Shown one piece after another: positions 35,167 through 43,785 of a stretch of 64,000 bases of DNA. A program made the translations under genes and the position numbers. The notes under the pieces were generated by a model. It saw only the letters and a program-made list of their open reading frames with translations, made no database searches and was not told the DNA's origin. Source of the stretch: JANQFV01 sp964468185 (GTDB lineage: Bacteria; Planctomycetota; Phycisphaerae; UBA1845; Fen-1342); NCBI GenBank assembly GCA_964468185.1, contig CAYXTR010000003.1:167067-231066 (forward strand). The letters run 5' to 3'. The first letter of the stretch is position 1. Every line of letters starts with the position of its first letter.

Positions 35167-37616
35167 TCGCCAACCTCCAATCCCAGCCGATCACCTCGCT
35201 CAGCTCGCGCCGGCCTCAGCAACGGATCGCCGTCAGCCTCATCAAGCAGCCACGGCGTGATTCCCAGATACTCCTCGGTCTCATCCAGCAGCGCCCGCGT
35301 ATACAGCGGATTGTGCGACGCATGGGAGCTGTCGTTTCGCGCCAGCTCAAAATTGAAGCGGGCAATCTCGTATTGCGCCAGCTCCGCGGGCGGCAACGTG
35401 AGCGGGTCAACGTACAACGGATCTCCCGGATCGAAGTACGGCGCAATCGCGCTCAACCGCGTATCAATCTCAACCCACGCCGTCTCGACCAGCAACGTCG
35501 CTGTCTCTTCATCATGGCACGGCTGGCACGCCCGCATATTCGCGGTGAATGTATGGCCACTGTTCACCGGCTGTTCCGGGCCACCGTACGGCTCGAAATG
35601 CACGTGACACGCCACACATTCCTTCGGCACGCCCCACCAGTGCTCCGTATGCGGCCCGTCCAGCGGATCGCCATCGAGCTCATAGCCACCCGTGCCGTGA
35701 TATACCTGCATTTGCGGCTGCAAGGGCTCAACCGGTGGCGCCGCACCTTCCATCGTGTGACAGTCCGAGCAAATCTGCGCCGGAGGCAACCGCAGTTGTC
35801 CGGCGTTCGGACCACCATGCGGATCATGACACGCCACACACTCAATCGCGAACTGCGCGTCCTGCAACGACGGCGCCTCACCTGGTTGTGCCAGCCGGTA
35901 GTCCGTCGAGTGACAACGCAGGCAGTCATCCTCGGCCTCCGGATCCACAATCAGCGTGAACAGCGCCTCGGCGTGCGACGACGTGGTCCACTGCTCAAAC
36001 TGCGGGTGATGATCTTCACCGCACAGGCCATGGCACGATTGATGACATGCCCCGCACATGTCCGCCGCATAGTTGATCTGCATGTCCACATTGTCCGGGT
36101 CGGCGTTGTGATTGCTGCCCGGCCCGTGGCAATTCTCACACTGGACATCCGCCAGGTGCGGCGTGGTGCCCAGATCGACGAAACCACTCGGGGTACCATA
36201 TCCCACACTGTGACACGGGAAGCACAGCACATTGCCGCCGTCGCCACTGGCCAGCAACGTGTCAAACGCGGTGGCGTGCACCGTGCTCAGCCATTCCATG
36301 TGGTTGTCCTCGTGGCATTCGATGCAGCTCTGCGAACCCACATAGATCGGCGGGCTGATCAGCGGCCCCGTCACGTTCAGGTTCATCAATGTGAAATCGT
36401 CGATGTCAACATCGCCATCAGCATCGATGTCCGCCCGCACAAAGTTCTCCGGGTCACAGCCCTCCGGCGGCGTCAGCACTTCCGGCCCGCTCATGCACGC
36501 CGTGAACAGCGCCAGATCATCAGCGTCGACATCGCAATCGATATCAACACCACCCAGCGGTCGCCCGAAGTCATCGACGCCTGCCGGCCCGCTCACGTCA
36601 GGACAGGAATCACACGCGTCACCCAACCCGTCTCCGTCAGTATCTTCCTGATCCAGATCATGCAGGTTCGGGCAGCTATCACAGTCATTGCCAAAACTGT
36701 CCTCGTCCGTATCGACCTGGTCCGGATTGAACAAGTCGTCACAGTTATCGCAGATGTCGCCCACCCCATCGCCGTCAGCATCAAGCTGGTCGGGGTTGTA
36801 ACGCGTCGGACAGTTATCCGACGCGTCCGGCACGGTATCACCATCGTCATCGCCGGGAAACGAGACTAACGGCCAGGGCCGCACCGCTGCCTGATATACC
36901 ACTGTCGTGCTCGCGTCGGCCGGGGCCTGCGCCCAGGCAATCAGCTTGATGTCTTCCTGACGTGACCAGCTCGTGTCCCCGAACGTGATGACTTCCTGAA
37001 AAAGCTGCGCTTCACCAGCCTCCAGCGTAACTTCATTCACCGGCAAAGCCTGCACGAACGTATTGCGATAATAGTCGTGCGTGTCCGGCCAATGATCGAG
37101 CACCTGTACGATGTACACATCCATCGTCTTGCCGACCCCATCCGCTTCGATGCCCACCTCCAGCTCAACAAGCCATAACGTATCCTGCAATTGCAGCCCA
37201 CTCAGATGCAGCGTGACGTCCGTCTCAATCGCGCGGTGCGGCAAGAAGTGATTCGTCCGGTAAATCGTGTACTGCTGATCAATGTCGGATACCGCCCCCG
37301 CGACCGGCACATCACCGTCAAACACCGCCGTGGGCGTGTACTCCGCTTCGTAAAACATGAATCGCTCGAACTGCCACGGCGACTGCCACATATCCGTCGG
37401 GTGATACTGAATGAACGCCAGCGATTCGGGATACACTTGCAATAGCAAATCGAGCGCCGGTCCCGCGTACTGACAACCGCCACAATATTCGTCTGTGAAT
37501 TCTTCACAGAGCACCACCCGCTCGGCGGACTGCGACACGCTGACACTGAACGTCGACACGACGCCGATACACAGCAGATGGAGATACGCAGTTCGCGCAG
37601 TCGCGCGTCGGTACAT
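35163..37616 (-). CDS. Secreted Omp28-like/TSP3/dockerin/nine-haem cytochrome fusion
   Basis: 817 aa from the second ATG (37616), with GAGGA 6 nt upstream; 37622 is the alternative. Order: signal peptide (1-31); thioredoxin-like Omp28-type domain with EEFTDEYCGGC (C45, C48); TSP3-type Ca-binding repeats (DxDGDGVGDxxDNC..., about 265-360); a dockerin-like repeat (about 365-430); then nine CxxCH haem sites (about 435-740: CIECH, CFPCH, CENCH, CGACH, CLRCH, CVACH, CSDCH, CVACH, CQPCH). It is first in the hydrogenase operon and likely accepts its electrons. The N-terminal 240 residues are a paralogue of the operon's selenoprotein. Confidence 0.83.
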   Translation of the reverse strand: MYRRATARTAYLHLLCIGVVSTFSVSVSQSAERVVLCEEFTDEYCGGCQYAGPALDLLLQVYPESLAFIQYHPTDMWQSPWQFERFMFYEAEYTPTAVFDGDVPVAGAVSDIDQQYTIYRTNHFLPHRAIETDVTLHLSGLQLQDTLWLVELEVGIEADGVGKTMDVYIVQVLDHWPDTHDYYRNTFVQALPVNEVTLEAGEAQLFQEVITFGDTSWSRQEDIKLIAWAQAPADASTTVVYQAAVRPWPLVSFPGDDDGDTVPDASDNCPTRYNPDQLDADGDGVGDICDNCDDLFNPDQVDTDEDSFGNDCDSCPNLHDLDQEDTDGDGLGDACDSCPDVSGPAGVDDFGRPLGGVDIDCDVDADDLALFTACMSGPEVLTPPEGCDPENFVRADIDADGDVDIDDFTLMNLNVTGPLISPPIYVGSQSCIECHEDNHMEWLSTVHATAFDTLLASGDGGNVLCFPCHSVGYGTPSGFVDLGTTPHLADVQCENCHGPGSNHNADPDNVDMQINYAADMCGACHQSCHGLCGEDHHPQFEQWTTSSHAEALFTLIVDPEAEDDCLRCHSTDYRLAQPGEAPSLQDAQFAIECVACHDPHGGPNAGQLRLPPAQICSDCHTMEGAAPPVEPLQPQMQVYHGTGGYELDGDPLDGPHTEHWWGVPKECVACHVHFEPYGGPEQPVNSGHTFTANMRACQPCHDEETATLLVETAWVEIDTRLSAIAPYFDPGDPLYVDPLTLPPAELAQYEIARFNFELARNDSSHASHNPLYTRALLDETEEYLGITPWLLDEADGDPLLRPARAERGDRLGLEVGE

Positions 37617-37978
37617 GAGCATTCCTCGTGCCCCTTTTGTGAATAGGCCGCTATGAAGACGGGATGATGCGTATACCTCGCTTCTTTCGGCAGGCGACCG
37701 GCGGTGCTCCCAGCGCCAACCACACCCGGCTCAGCCCCATTACAAGCGAATCAGGTGTGCGAAGTCAACGAAATGATGATGTTCATATCGGAATCTGTGG
37801 ATGTCGCTTAATCCGTATCGAAACGAGCCGATTGACAGACGCAATCAGGCCCATAATCCCGAGAACCGCCAGCTGGTGCGCAGCGACGTGGCGCGGACGC
37901 CCGGCGAGCTATCCCCCCGTCACCCATCAAATGATACTGAGTTCTGACAAGCATTAGCGTGAATACTCGGATTTGCTG
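37617..37978. other. Promoter region of the hydrogenase operon
   Basis: It lies between the efflux permease stop and the hydrogenase operon. Apart from the promoter candidate at 37739-37768 I see no further structured element and no gene. Confidence 0.5.
37739..37768 (-). promoter_or_regulatory. Candidate promoter of the hydrogenase operon
   Basis: On the minus strand TTGACT (37768-37763) and TGTAAT (37744-37739) are separated by 18 nt; each has one mismatch to the sigma-70 consensus. The leader would be about 115 nt. Confidence 0.55.
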
Positions 37979-39247
37979 CTACTCGTGCCGCAGGGCGTCG
38001 ATCGGATGAATAATCGCCGCCTTGAACGCCGGCACAATCCCGAAAAACACGCCGACCCCCGCCGAAAACCCGAGCGCCAGCGCCACCGACCAGAGCGGCA
38101 CCTGCGACTCCACCATGCTCGGATGCAGCGATGTGATGTGCACCACCGCGTAACCCAGCGCAATGCCCATCGCCCCGCCCACCGTGCTCAGCACAACCGC
38201 CTCAGTGAGAAACTGCAACAGAATATCCCGCCGATGGGCTCCGACGCTCTTGCGCAACCCGATCTCCCGCGTCCGCTCCGTCACCGAAACCAGCATCACA
38301 TTCATGATGCCAATGCCACCCACCAGCAGCGAAATGCTCACAATCCCCGCCAGAACACTCGTCGCGATCACGCGCATCTGTCGAAACTCTCGCAGGATCT
38401 CATCCTGCTTGAAGATCCCGAAGTCGTTCCGGTCAGCACCACGCAGCCCGTGTCGTTGCCGGAGGATTCGCACAATCTGCTGCTCAGCCTCACCGATACG
38501 ATCCTCGCTCATCGCCTCGACGTAGAACGCGAGGTAGTTGCGCTGCTCCGGATACATCTTCACGCCGGTCGTCCACGGAATGACAATCATCTCGTCCTGA
38601 TTGTCACCCATGAAACTGCCCTTCGACTCGAGCAGCCCGATGACCCGAAAACGCTGGCCATCCAGATGCACAAAATCGCCGACCACTGACTCATCACACT
38701 CCAGCTTGCGCAAGACCTCGCGCCCCAGCACGCACACCGCCGCCCCCGCTTCGACATCCACCGCACCAAAGAACCGCCCGCGGTCCACATAAAAGTTGCG
38801 GATCGGCTGAAAAAACTCGTTCGTCGCGCGCGTATCCACACCCGTGATCTGGCGTCGACCATACTCGATCGTCGACCGCTGCCAGATCACCGGCGACGTG
38901 CGCCGAACGGCGGTTGCACCTGCATCGATGGCTCGCACATCCTCGATCGTCATCTCCGCCGGCCGGAGATACTCGCCGCGCGGCCCGCGCAGCCACTCCG
39001 GGTAGACGACCATCATGTTCGTGCCCAACCCGCGCAGAAAGCCCGTGACATAGTCGCCAAAGCCCTCCACCAGCGAGACCACCGAAATGATCGACGTAAC
39101 CGCAATGATGATCCCCAACACCGTCAACAGCGACCGGGCCTTGTTCGCCCAAATCTGAATCAGCGCGGTAAGCACATTCCCGGCCATCGCAGCGATGCTG
39201 TCCGGGATCAACCACAGGGCTCCAACAGTTCGGCGCAGGGCGTTCAT
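37979..39247 (-). CDS. MacB-type ABC transporter permease
   Basis: 422 aa. TM1 (about 37-60, LLTVLGIIIAVTSIISVVSLVEG) is followed by a large periplasmic MacB_PCD domain (about 65-290). Three C-terminal helices come next, with the FtsX-type pattern TSVLAGIVSISLLVGGIGIMNVMLVSVTERTREIGLRKSVGAHRRDI. Its ATG overlaps the stop of the ATPase gene (ATGA). With the ATPase and the MacA-like adaptor it would form a tripartite pump or lipoprotein/peptide exporter. Substrate unknown. Confidence 0.88.
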   Translation of the reverse strand: MNALRRTVGALWLIPDSIAAMAGNVLTALIQIWANKARSLLTVLGIIIAVTSIISVVSLVEGFGDYVTGFLRGLGTNMMVVYPEWLRGPRGEYLRPAEMTIEDVRAIDAGATAVRRTSPVIWQRSTIEYGRRQITGVDTRATNEFFQPIRNFYVDRGRFFGAVDVEAGAAVCVLGREVLRKLECDESVVGDFVHLDGQRFRVIGLLESKGSFMGDNQDEMIVIPWTTGVKMYPEQRNYLAFYVEAMSEDRIGEAEQQIVRILRQRHGLRGADRNDFGIFKQDEILREFRQMRVIATSVLAGIVSISLLVGGIGIMNVMLVSVTERTREIGLRKSVGAHRRDILLQFLTEAVVLSTVGGAMGIALGYAVVHITSLHPSMVESQVPLWSVALALGFSAGVGVFFGIVPAFKAAIIHPIDALRHE

Positions 39248-40035
39248 CTGGCTCGTGTCCCCGCTGCTTCCCCAATGCCCACGTTCGCCCCGGGGAGAGC
39301 TGCCGTTACTTCCTCCGGTCGGGGTCCGGCCTCCCCGGACGTATCGGAGAGCACCTGGCCATCCCTCAACTTGATCACCCGTCCACAGCGCTGCGCGATG
39401 TGATCCTCGTGCGTGACGATGACGATCGTCTGGCCCTCAGCGTGCAGACTGTCGAAGATCACCATGATCTCGTCACCCGTCGCACTATCCAGATTGCCCG
39501 TCGGTTCATCCGCCAGGATCAAGTCCGGCTGCTGCGCCAGCGCCCGGGCGATGGCAACGCGCTGCTTCTGTCCGCCGGAGAGCTGATTGGGCCGGTGATG
39601 CGCGCGATCAAGCAGGTTCACGCGCTCCAGGGCTTCCGTCGCCCGCGCTCGCCGATGCCGCGCGCGCGTATAAGACAGTGGCAACTCGACATTCTTCAGC
39701 GCAGTGGTGCGGTTCAGCAGCTCAAACGACTGAAATACAAATCCGATCTGCCGGCCCCGAATCCGCGCGAGTTGCGTCTGCGACATCTTCGAGACATCCT
39801 TCCCGCGCAGGCTGTACATCCCACTCGTCGGCACATCGAGACATCCCAGAATGTTCATCAGCGTACTCTTGCCTGAGCCCGACTGCCCCATGATGGCAAC
39901 GTACTCATTCTCGTGGATCTTCAGCGTCACACCACGCAACGCATGCACGAGTTCGGTGCCGACGCGGTAGACTTTGTGCAGGTCCACCAGCTCAATAACG
40001 GGTACCCCCGCACGGCCACACATCATCTCGCTCAT
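39244..40035 (-). CDS. MacB/LolD-type ABC transporter ATPase
   Basis: 263 aa. Walker A GQSGSGKST (about 50-58), Q-loop, signature LSGGQKQR (about 148-155), Walker B LILADEPTGNLDSATG (about 170-185) and a switch His in VTHEDH. The NLDS...G pattern is typical of MacB/LolD ATPases. Translationally coupled to the adaptor gene upstream and the permease downstream (ATGA overlaps). Confidence 0.92.
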   Translation of the reverse strand: MSEMMCGRAGVPVIELVDLHKVYRVGTELVHALRGVTLKIHENEYVAIMGQSGSGKSTLMNILGCLDVPTSGMYSLRGKDVSKMSQTQLARIRGRQIGFVFQSFELLNRTTALKNVELPLSYTRARHRRARATEALERVNLLDRAHHRPNQLSGGQKQRVAIARALAQQPDLILADEPTGNLDSATGDEIMVIFDSLHAEGQTIVIVTHEDHIAQRCGRVIKLRDGQVLSDTSGEAGPRPEEVTAALPGANVGIGEAAGTRAR

Positions 40036-41444
40036 GACTGTGCGCCCACTGTGCTGGCCGTGGCATCCGCACCCTCGGCCTCACCATCCACCTGCTCGTC
40101 GCCCCCCGCCTGCCCGTCCGCTTCCTCCTGCTCGCCATCGGCTGCGACGGCTTCGTCCCCGGCCGCCTCCACTTCCGGCTCTTCCAGCTTCACCGCCGAT
40201 CCGCTCTTCAACTGATCGAGACTTCGATAGGGCCCGGTCACCAGCACATCGTCTACGACGATACCCTCCCTGATCTCAACGCGCGTCGGATCGCTGATCC
40301 CAATCTCAACAAGACGTGGCACCGCCTTGCCATCCGCGATTGCGAACACCACTGGAATATACTCGGCCAGATGCTGCTCGAATGCGTCTTCCGTTTCCTC
40401 CTGCTCGCGCTGCGCGTCATACCGCCGTACGAACTCTTCGGGCAGATCGCGCCGCTTGCGGTGCACCACCGCTTCGATCGGTATGGTCAGTGCATCGTCG
40501 CGCCGCGCAACCTCCACCTCGACATTCGCCGTCATGCCCGGCTTGACCCGCTCATCCTGCCCCGTAATCAGCACCAGTGTCTCGAACGTGACAACATCCC
40601 GGCCGAGCGGCTTGGTCCCTTTCGTTCCCACGCGCAGCACGGTTCCCGGAATACTCCGACGGGTGTCTGACTGAAGGTAGATACGCGCGGGCTGCTCCGC
40701 CTTCACCAGCGGCGCGTCGGCCTCATCGATCCGGCAGCGCACCTGCATCTGCGACAAATCACTGATAACCATGACTCGCGTACCGGGGTTGTTCATCGTA
40801 CCCGTGATCACGACCTCGCCCTGCTCGGCAAACAGTTGCGCGATGACGCCGCTGATCGGCGCCCGCATCACGGTCTTCTCCAAATCCTCGCGCGCAGACT
40901 CGAGGAACGCTTCCGCCTCCTTCAATTCCTGCCCCCGCATCTCTACCGTCGCCCGCGCCCGCACCAGCGCCGTCCGATAATTCGAAAGCTCCATCTCCGA
41001 GGTCGCATGCGTCTCACGCAACTGCTGCTGCTGATCCCAGTCCCTTTCCGCCTTCTCCAACTCCGCATCCGCCTGAACAATCAGCGCCTTGAGCTTCGCC
41101 ACATTCGCCTCCGCCGACAGCACACGCGCGCGATACTCCGTATCATCCAGTCGGCACAGTAGCTCACCCGCGCGCACATAATCACCCTCCTCCACCGGCA
41201 TCTCCACGATCTTCCCCATCACCTCCGAACTGATATCCACCTCATCCAGCGGCTCCACCTCGCCCGGCGCCTGCACACGCCGCACAATCGTCCGCTGTTC
41301 CGGCGTCGCAGTTTCCACCAGAATCTCGACTTCAGGCGCCACATGCAGCAGACTGGTCCCGTCCTTAGTCCGCGTATACTCGTTCAGCATGAACAGCCCG
41401 CCGACCACACCCGCCAGCACCACCAGTCCGATTATGGTCTTCAT
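40032..41444 (-). CDS. MacA-like periplasmic adaptor (HlyD/RND family)
   Basis: 470 aa from the ATG at 41444 with GGAG upstream. One N-terminal membrane segment (about 4-20), a lipoyl half-motif (DISSEVMGKIVEMPVEEGDYVRAGELLCRLDD), an alpha-hairpin coiled coil (about 85-185), the second lipoyl half (VMRAPISGVIAQLFAEQGEVV), and beta-barrel and membrane-proximal domains. The C-terminal 45 residues form an acidic, Ala/Glu/Gly-rich tail that is unusual for the family. It bridges the ABC permease to an outer-membrane channel. Confidence 0.88.
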   Translation of the reverse strand: MKTIIGLVVLAGVVGGLFMLNEYTRTKDGTSLLHVAPEVEILVETATPEQRTIVRRVQAPGEVEPLDEVDISSEVMGKIVEMPVEEGDYVRAGELLCRLDDTEYRARVLSAEANVAKLKALIVQADAELEKAERDWDQQQQLRETHATSEMELSNYRTALVRARATVEMRGQELKEAEAFLESAREDLEKTVMRAPISGVIAQLFAEQGEVVITGTMNNPGTRVMVISDLSQMQVRCRIDEADAPLVKAEQPARIYLQSDTRRSIPGTVLRVGTKGTKPLGRDVVTFETLVLITGQDERVKPGMTANVEVEVARRDDALTIPIEAVVHRKRRDLPEEFVRRYDAQREQEETEDAFEQHLAEYIPVVFAIADGKAVPRLVEIGISDPTRVEIREGIVVDDVLVTGPYRSLDQLKSGSAVKLEEPEVEAAGDEAVAADGEQEEADGQAGGDEQVDGEAEGADATASTVGAQS

Positions 41445-41469
41445 ATCTCTCTCCACCGCACGCTGAGAA

Positions 41470-42276
41470 TCACGCCTGCGGATTCGTCGACGTCATCGTG
41501 CTCGCCACCATCCCGGCTGATATCCCGGCCCGAACGACGGCCCCGACCAGCCAGCACAGCATGCAGATGGTCGCAGACCGCCAGCCGCGCAACTGCGACG
41601 TGACGGCCAATCCCACCAGCACGATCCACCAGTACCAGATTCGAAACGGATCCAGCGCCGTCATCGCGCCCGCCGCGGACGCGATCGCGGTCGGCTCCAG
41701 ACCCTGATCCGACAACAGCGGCCACGCCAGCACGCTCAGCGACGTATCCACCTCGAGTGTGCGAAAATGCAACATCAGGCCGAGTTTCACCAGCAGACGC
41801 AGGGCTTCCACAAAACCGGCCAGAACACAGATCGTTAGCAGCGTGTTCCACTCCGGCTTGCGGCCCGTGAGGGCCACCATGCCATACAGCACGGCAGCAA
41901 TCAGCAGCGTCGTCGCAAGCACCTTCAACGGCTCCGCGGCGATCACCTGCACGCGTGTCAGCAGCTTCTCGAACTCGCCCTGCTTCAACTCACGTTCGAT
42001 CATGTCACGCAGCGCAGAACGCTCGACGACGTTCCGCTGCATCCGCTCCTGCTCGGCAATCCGCCGGGCAACCTTCAAGTCAATCTGCCGATCGACCAGC
42101 CCCGTCTGCACCGACGCGTAACCGATCAGCGTGGTCAGAGCCAGTAGCGCAACCAGCGGCCACAGCCAGGACTTCACATCCTCGACACGCGCCAGAACAG
42201 AGCGCGGTGCGAACAACGCGCGGGGAATATCTGCCAAACCCACCGCCTGCCGTGAAACCGGGTTCGCCGCCGCCAA
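41470..42276 (-). CDS. Yip1-domain membrane protein
   Basis: 268 aa from a TTG at 42276 with GAGGG about 7 nt upstream. Five membrane helices with the Yip1-like arrangement (an early PRALFAPRSVLARVEDVKSWLWPLVALLAL segment, then a charged insert, then four helices). Bacterial Yip1 proteins often precede MacA/MacB-type operons. It starts the four-gene efflux operon, ending 25 nt before the adaptor. Function is unknown. Confidence 0.72.
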   Translation of the reverse strand: MAAANPVSRQAVGLADIPRALFAPRSVLARVEDVKSWLWPLVALLALTTLIGYASVQTGLVDRQIDLKVARRIAEQERMQRNVVERSALRDMIERELKQGEFEKLLTRVQVIAAEPLKVLATTLLIAAVLYGMVALTGRKPEWNTLLTICVLAGFVEALRLLVKLGLMLHFRTLEVDTSLSVLAWPLLSDQGLEPTAIASAAGAMTALDPFRIWYWWIVLVGLAVTSQLRGWRSATICMLCWLVGAVVRAGISAGMVASTMTSTNPQA

Positions 42277-42424
42277 ACCGTGCCCTCATCCGAGTCGCCA
42301 GCCAACCAGACCCCGCTGGTCCGCCCATGCCATCGGCACAGACCCGCACTATACGGTGACCATGATGGCGTTCGCGGGTTGGCAGTCAGGATTCGCCCAG
42401 TTCCGACAAAATCTGACATGAGCC

Positions 42425-43600
42425 TCAGCGGCGCTTCCGCGCGCGACGCGCCTTCGCAGACGCCGGCGGACGGGCAGGCGTTCCCTCGGGCGGCGCAAAC
42501 GCAGGGTAGTCCGGACGCGGCCAGCGTAGCTTCGGCGCCGGCAGCTTCGGAAAACGGGCGTGCGGCTCATGCTGGTACCAATACGCCGTGCTGCTGTAGT
42601 CGTTACTGAGCTTGTTATTGTGACCGTGCTCGATCGTCACCCGAATCGACTCGCGAAAGCGAATCGGATCCTCGATATGAAAGCGATACGATGAGTTCTT
42701 ACCCCGAAACGGCCAGTGCTCGTCCGCCGGCTCCCACTCCGTTGAGCCACTGTAGCGCGTGATCCCGCAATACGGCGAGCTGTACTCGGTCTTCGGACAG
42801 TACGCCGTCGAGAAGTAATCCTCGGTGCCGGTACCATGCAGGCTGGGTGGCCACGGCTCGCCGTCGACAAAGATCATGTCGTCCCCCTCGCCGTACCAGT
42901 CATTCTTCTCACGCCGAAAACAGTCAATGTCCAGGTGACACCCCACGTACTGGCCGTTACCCTGCGCGTCGAGAATCACGTAATTCTCAGCCCCCGTCGT
43001 GTTCGGCGTCTTCCAGTACTCGCGCAGATTCTCGACGTTCGCAGAACCCTTGATGTCCTTGTGCCCCCAACCTTGCGTCGGGTTCTCTCGCTGCCACTGG
43101 GCATGAAAGTACGCCAGCTCGGCCTCCCACGCGGGATACACTTCGTAGTCCACGTAGTAGTAGAGGTTCATCGGCTCGTGCCACTCGTTGTGCACCTCGA
43201 TGCGCGCCTGCTCTCCAAACGGCATGGGAAACCAGCAATTCATGGCCCGTCCCCGGTCCGGGTTCAATTGCAGCGGCAACGACCAGAAGTCCCTGCACAT
43301 CCCGAATCCACCGCCGAAGAAATCAACCAGCGGCACTTCCACGCTGGGCTGCTTCTCGCCATCCCACCACATCCGCAACACCGTACTGCGCATCGCATTG
43401 CGCACGTGCGCCAGGCTATCCGTGCACCAGATGTGCTTGATGCAGCCGGGACCATCGATCTCCGCCAGCGTGTGCCGCTGACCCGGTTCGATCACGACCC
43501 AGTCCATATTGCCGCCCGTGCGGTCATAGCTGCTCGCGCGTCTACTGGTGAAGTCGCGCAATCGGGCGAGTTGGGTCAGGCTGGTCTTTCCAATCGGCAT
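42425..43600 (-). CDS. GH172/DUF2961 glycoside hydrolase-like protein
   Basis: 391 aa from the ATG at 43600 with AGGAG upstream. DUF2961 pattern: SSYDRTGGNMDWVVIEPGQRHTLAEIDGPGCIKHIWCT, FFGGGFG, NCWFPMPFGEQARIEVHNE, and GTGTEDYFSTAYCP, whose Glu is a likely catalytic residue. DUF2961 was assigned to family GH172, which contains fructofuranosidases and arabinofuranosidase-like enzymes. There is no signal peptide, so it acts in the cytosol. A C-terminal basic tail (ASAKARRARKRR) is odd. No sugar-uptake genes adjoin it. Confidence 0.8.
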   Translation of the reverse strand: MPIGKTSLTQLARLRDFTSRRASSYDRTGGNMDWVVIEPGQRHTLAEIDGPGCIKHIWCTDSLAHVRNAMRSTVLRMWWDGEKQPSVEVPLVDFFGGGFGMCRDFWSLPLQLNPDRGRAMNCWFPMPFGEQARIEVHNEWHEPMNLYYYVDYEVYPAWEAELAYFHAQWQRENPTQGWGHKDIKGSANVENLREYWKTPNTTGAENYVILDAQGNGQYVGCHLDIDCFRREKNDWYGEGDDMIFVDGEPWPPSLHGTGTEDYFSTAYCPKTEYSSPYCGITRYSGSTEWEPADEHWPFRGKNSSYRFHIEDPIRFRESIRVTIEHGHNNKLSNDYSSTAYWYQHEPHARFPKLPAPKLRWPRPDYPAFAPPEGTPARPPASAKARRARKRR

Positions 43601-43785
43601 GGCATACTCCTGAGGGACGCCCTGCCCTGCATCAACGCATGCTCGGACAGGTCCGACGTCGTGATATCCGCGTCCGGCCAGTATGCGTGCCAGCGGTAAG
43701 CTCGGCAAGCGCTTGAAAAAGCGGGTGCCAGCCACGCACGGCCGGCACCCGCCAGGAAAGCCATCCGTTCACCGCTCGACAAGTG

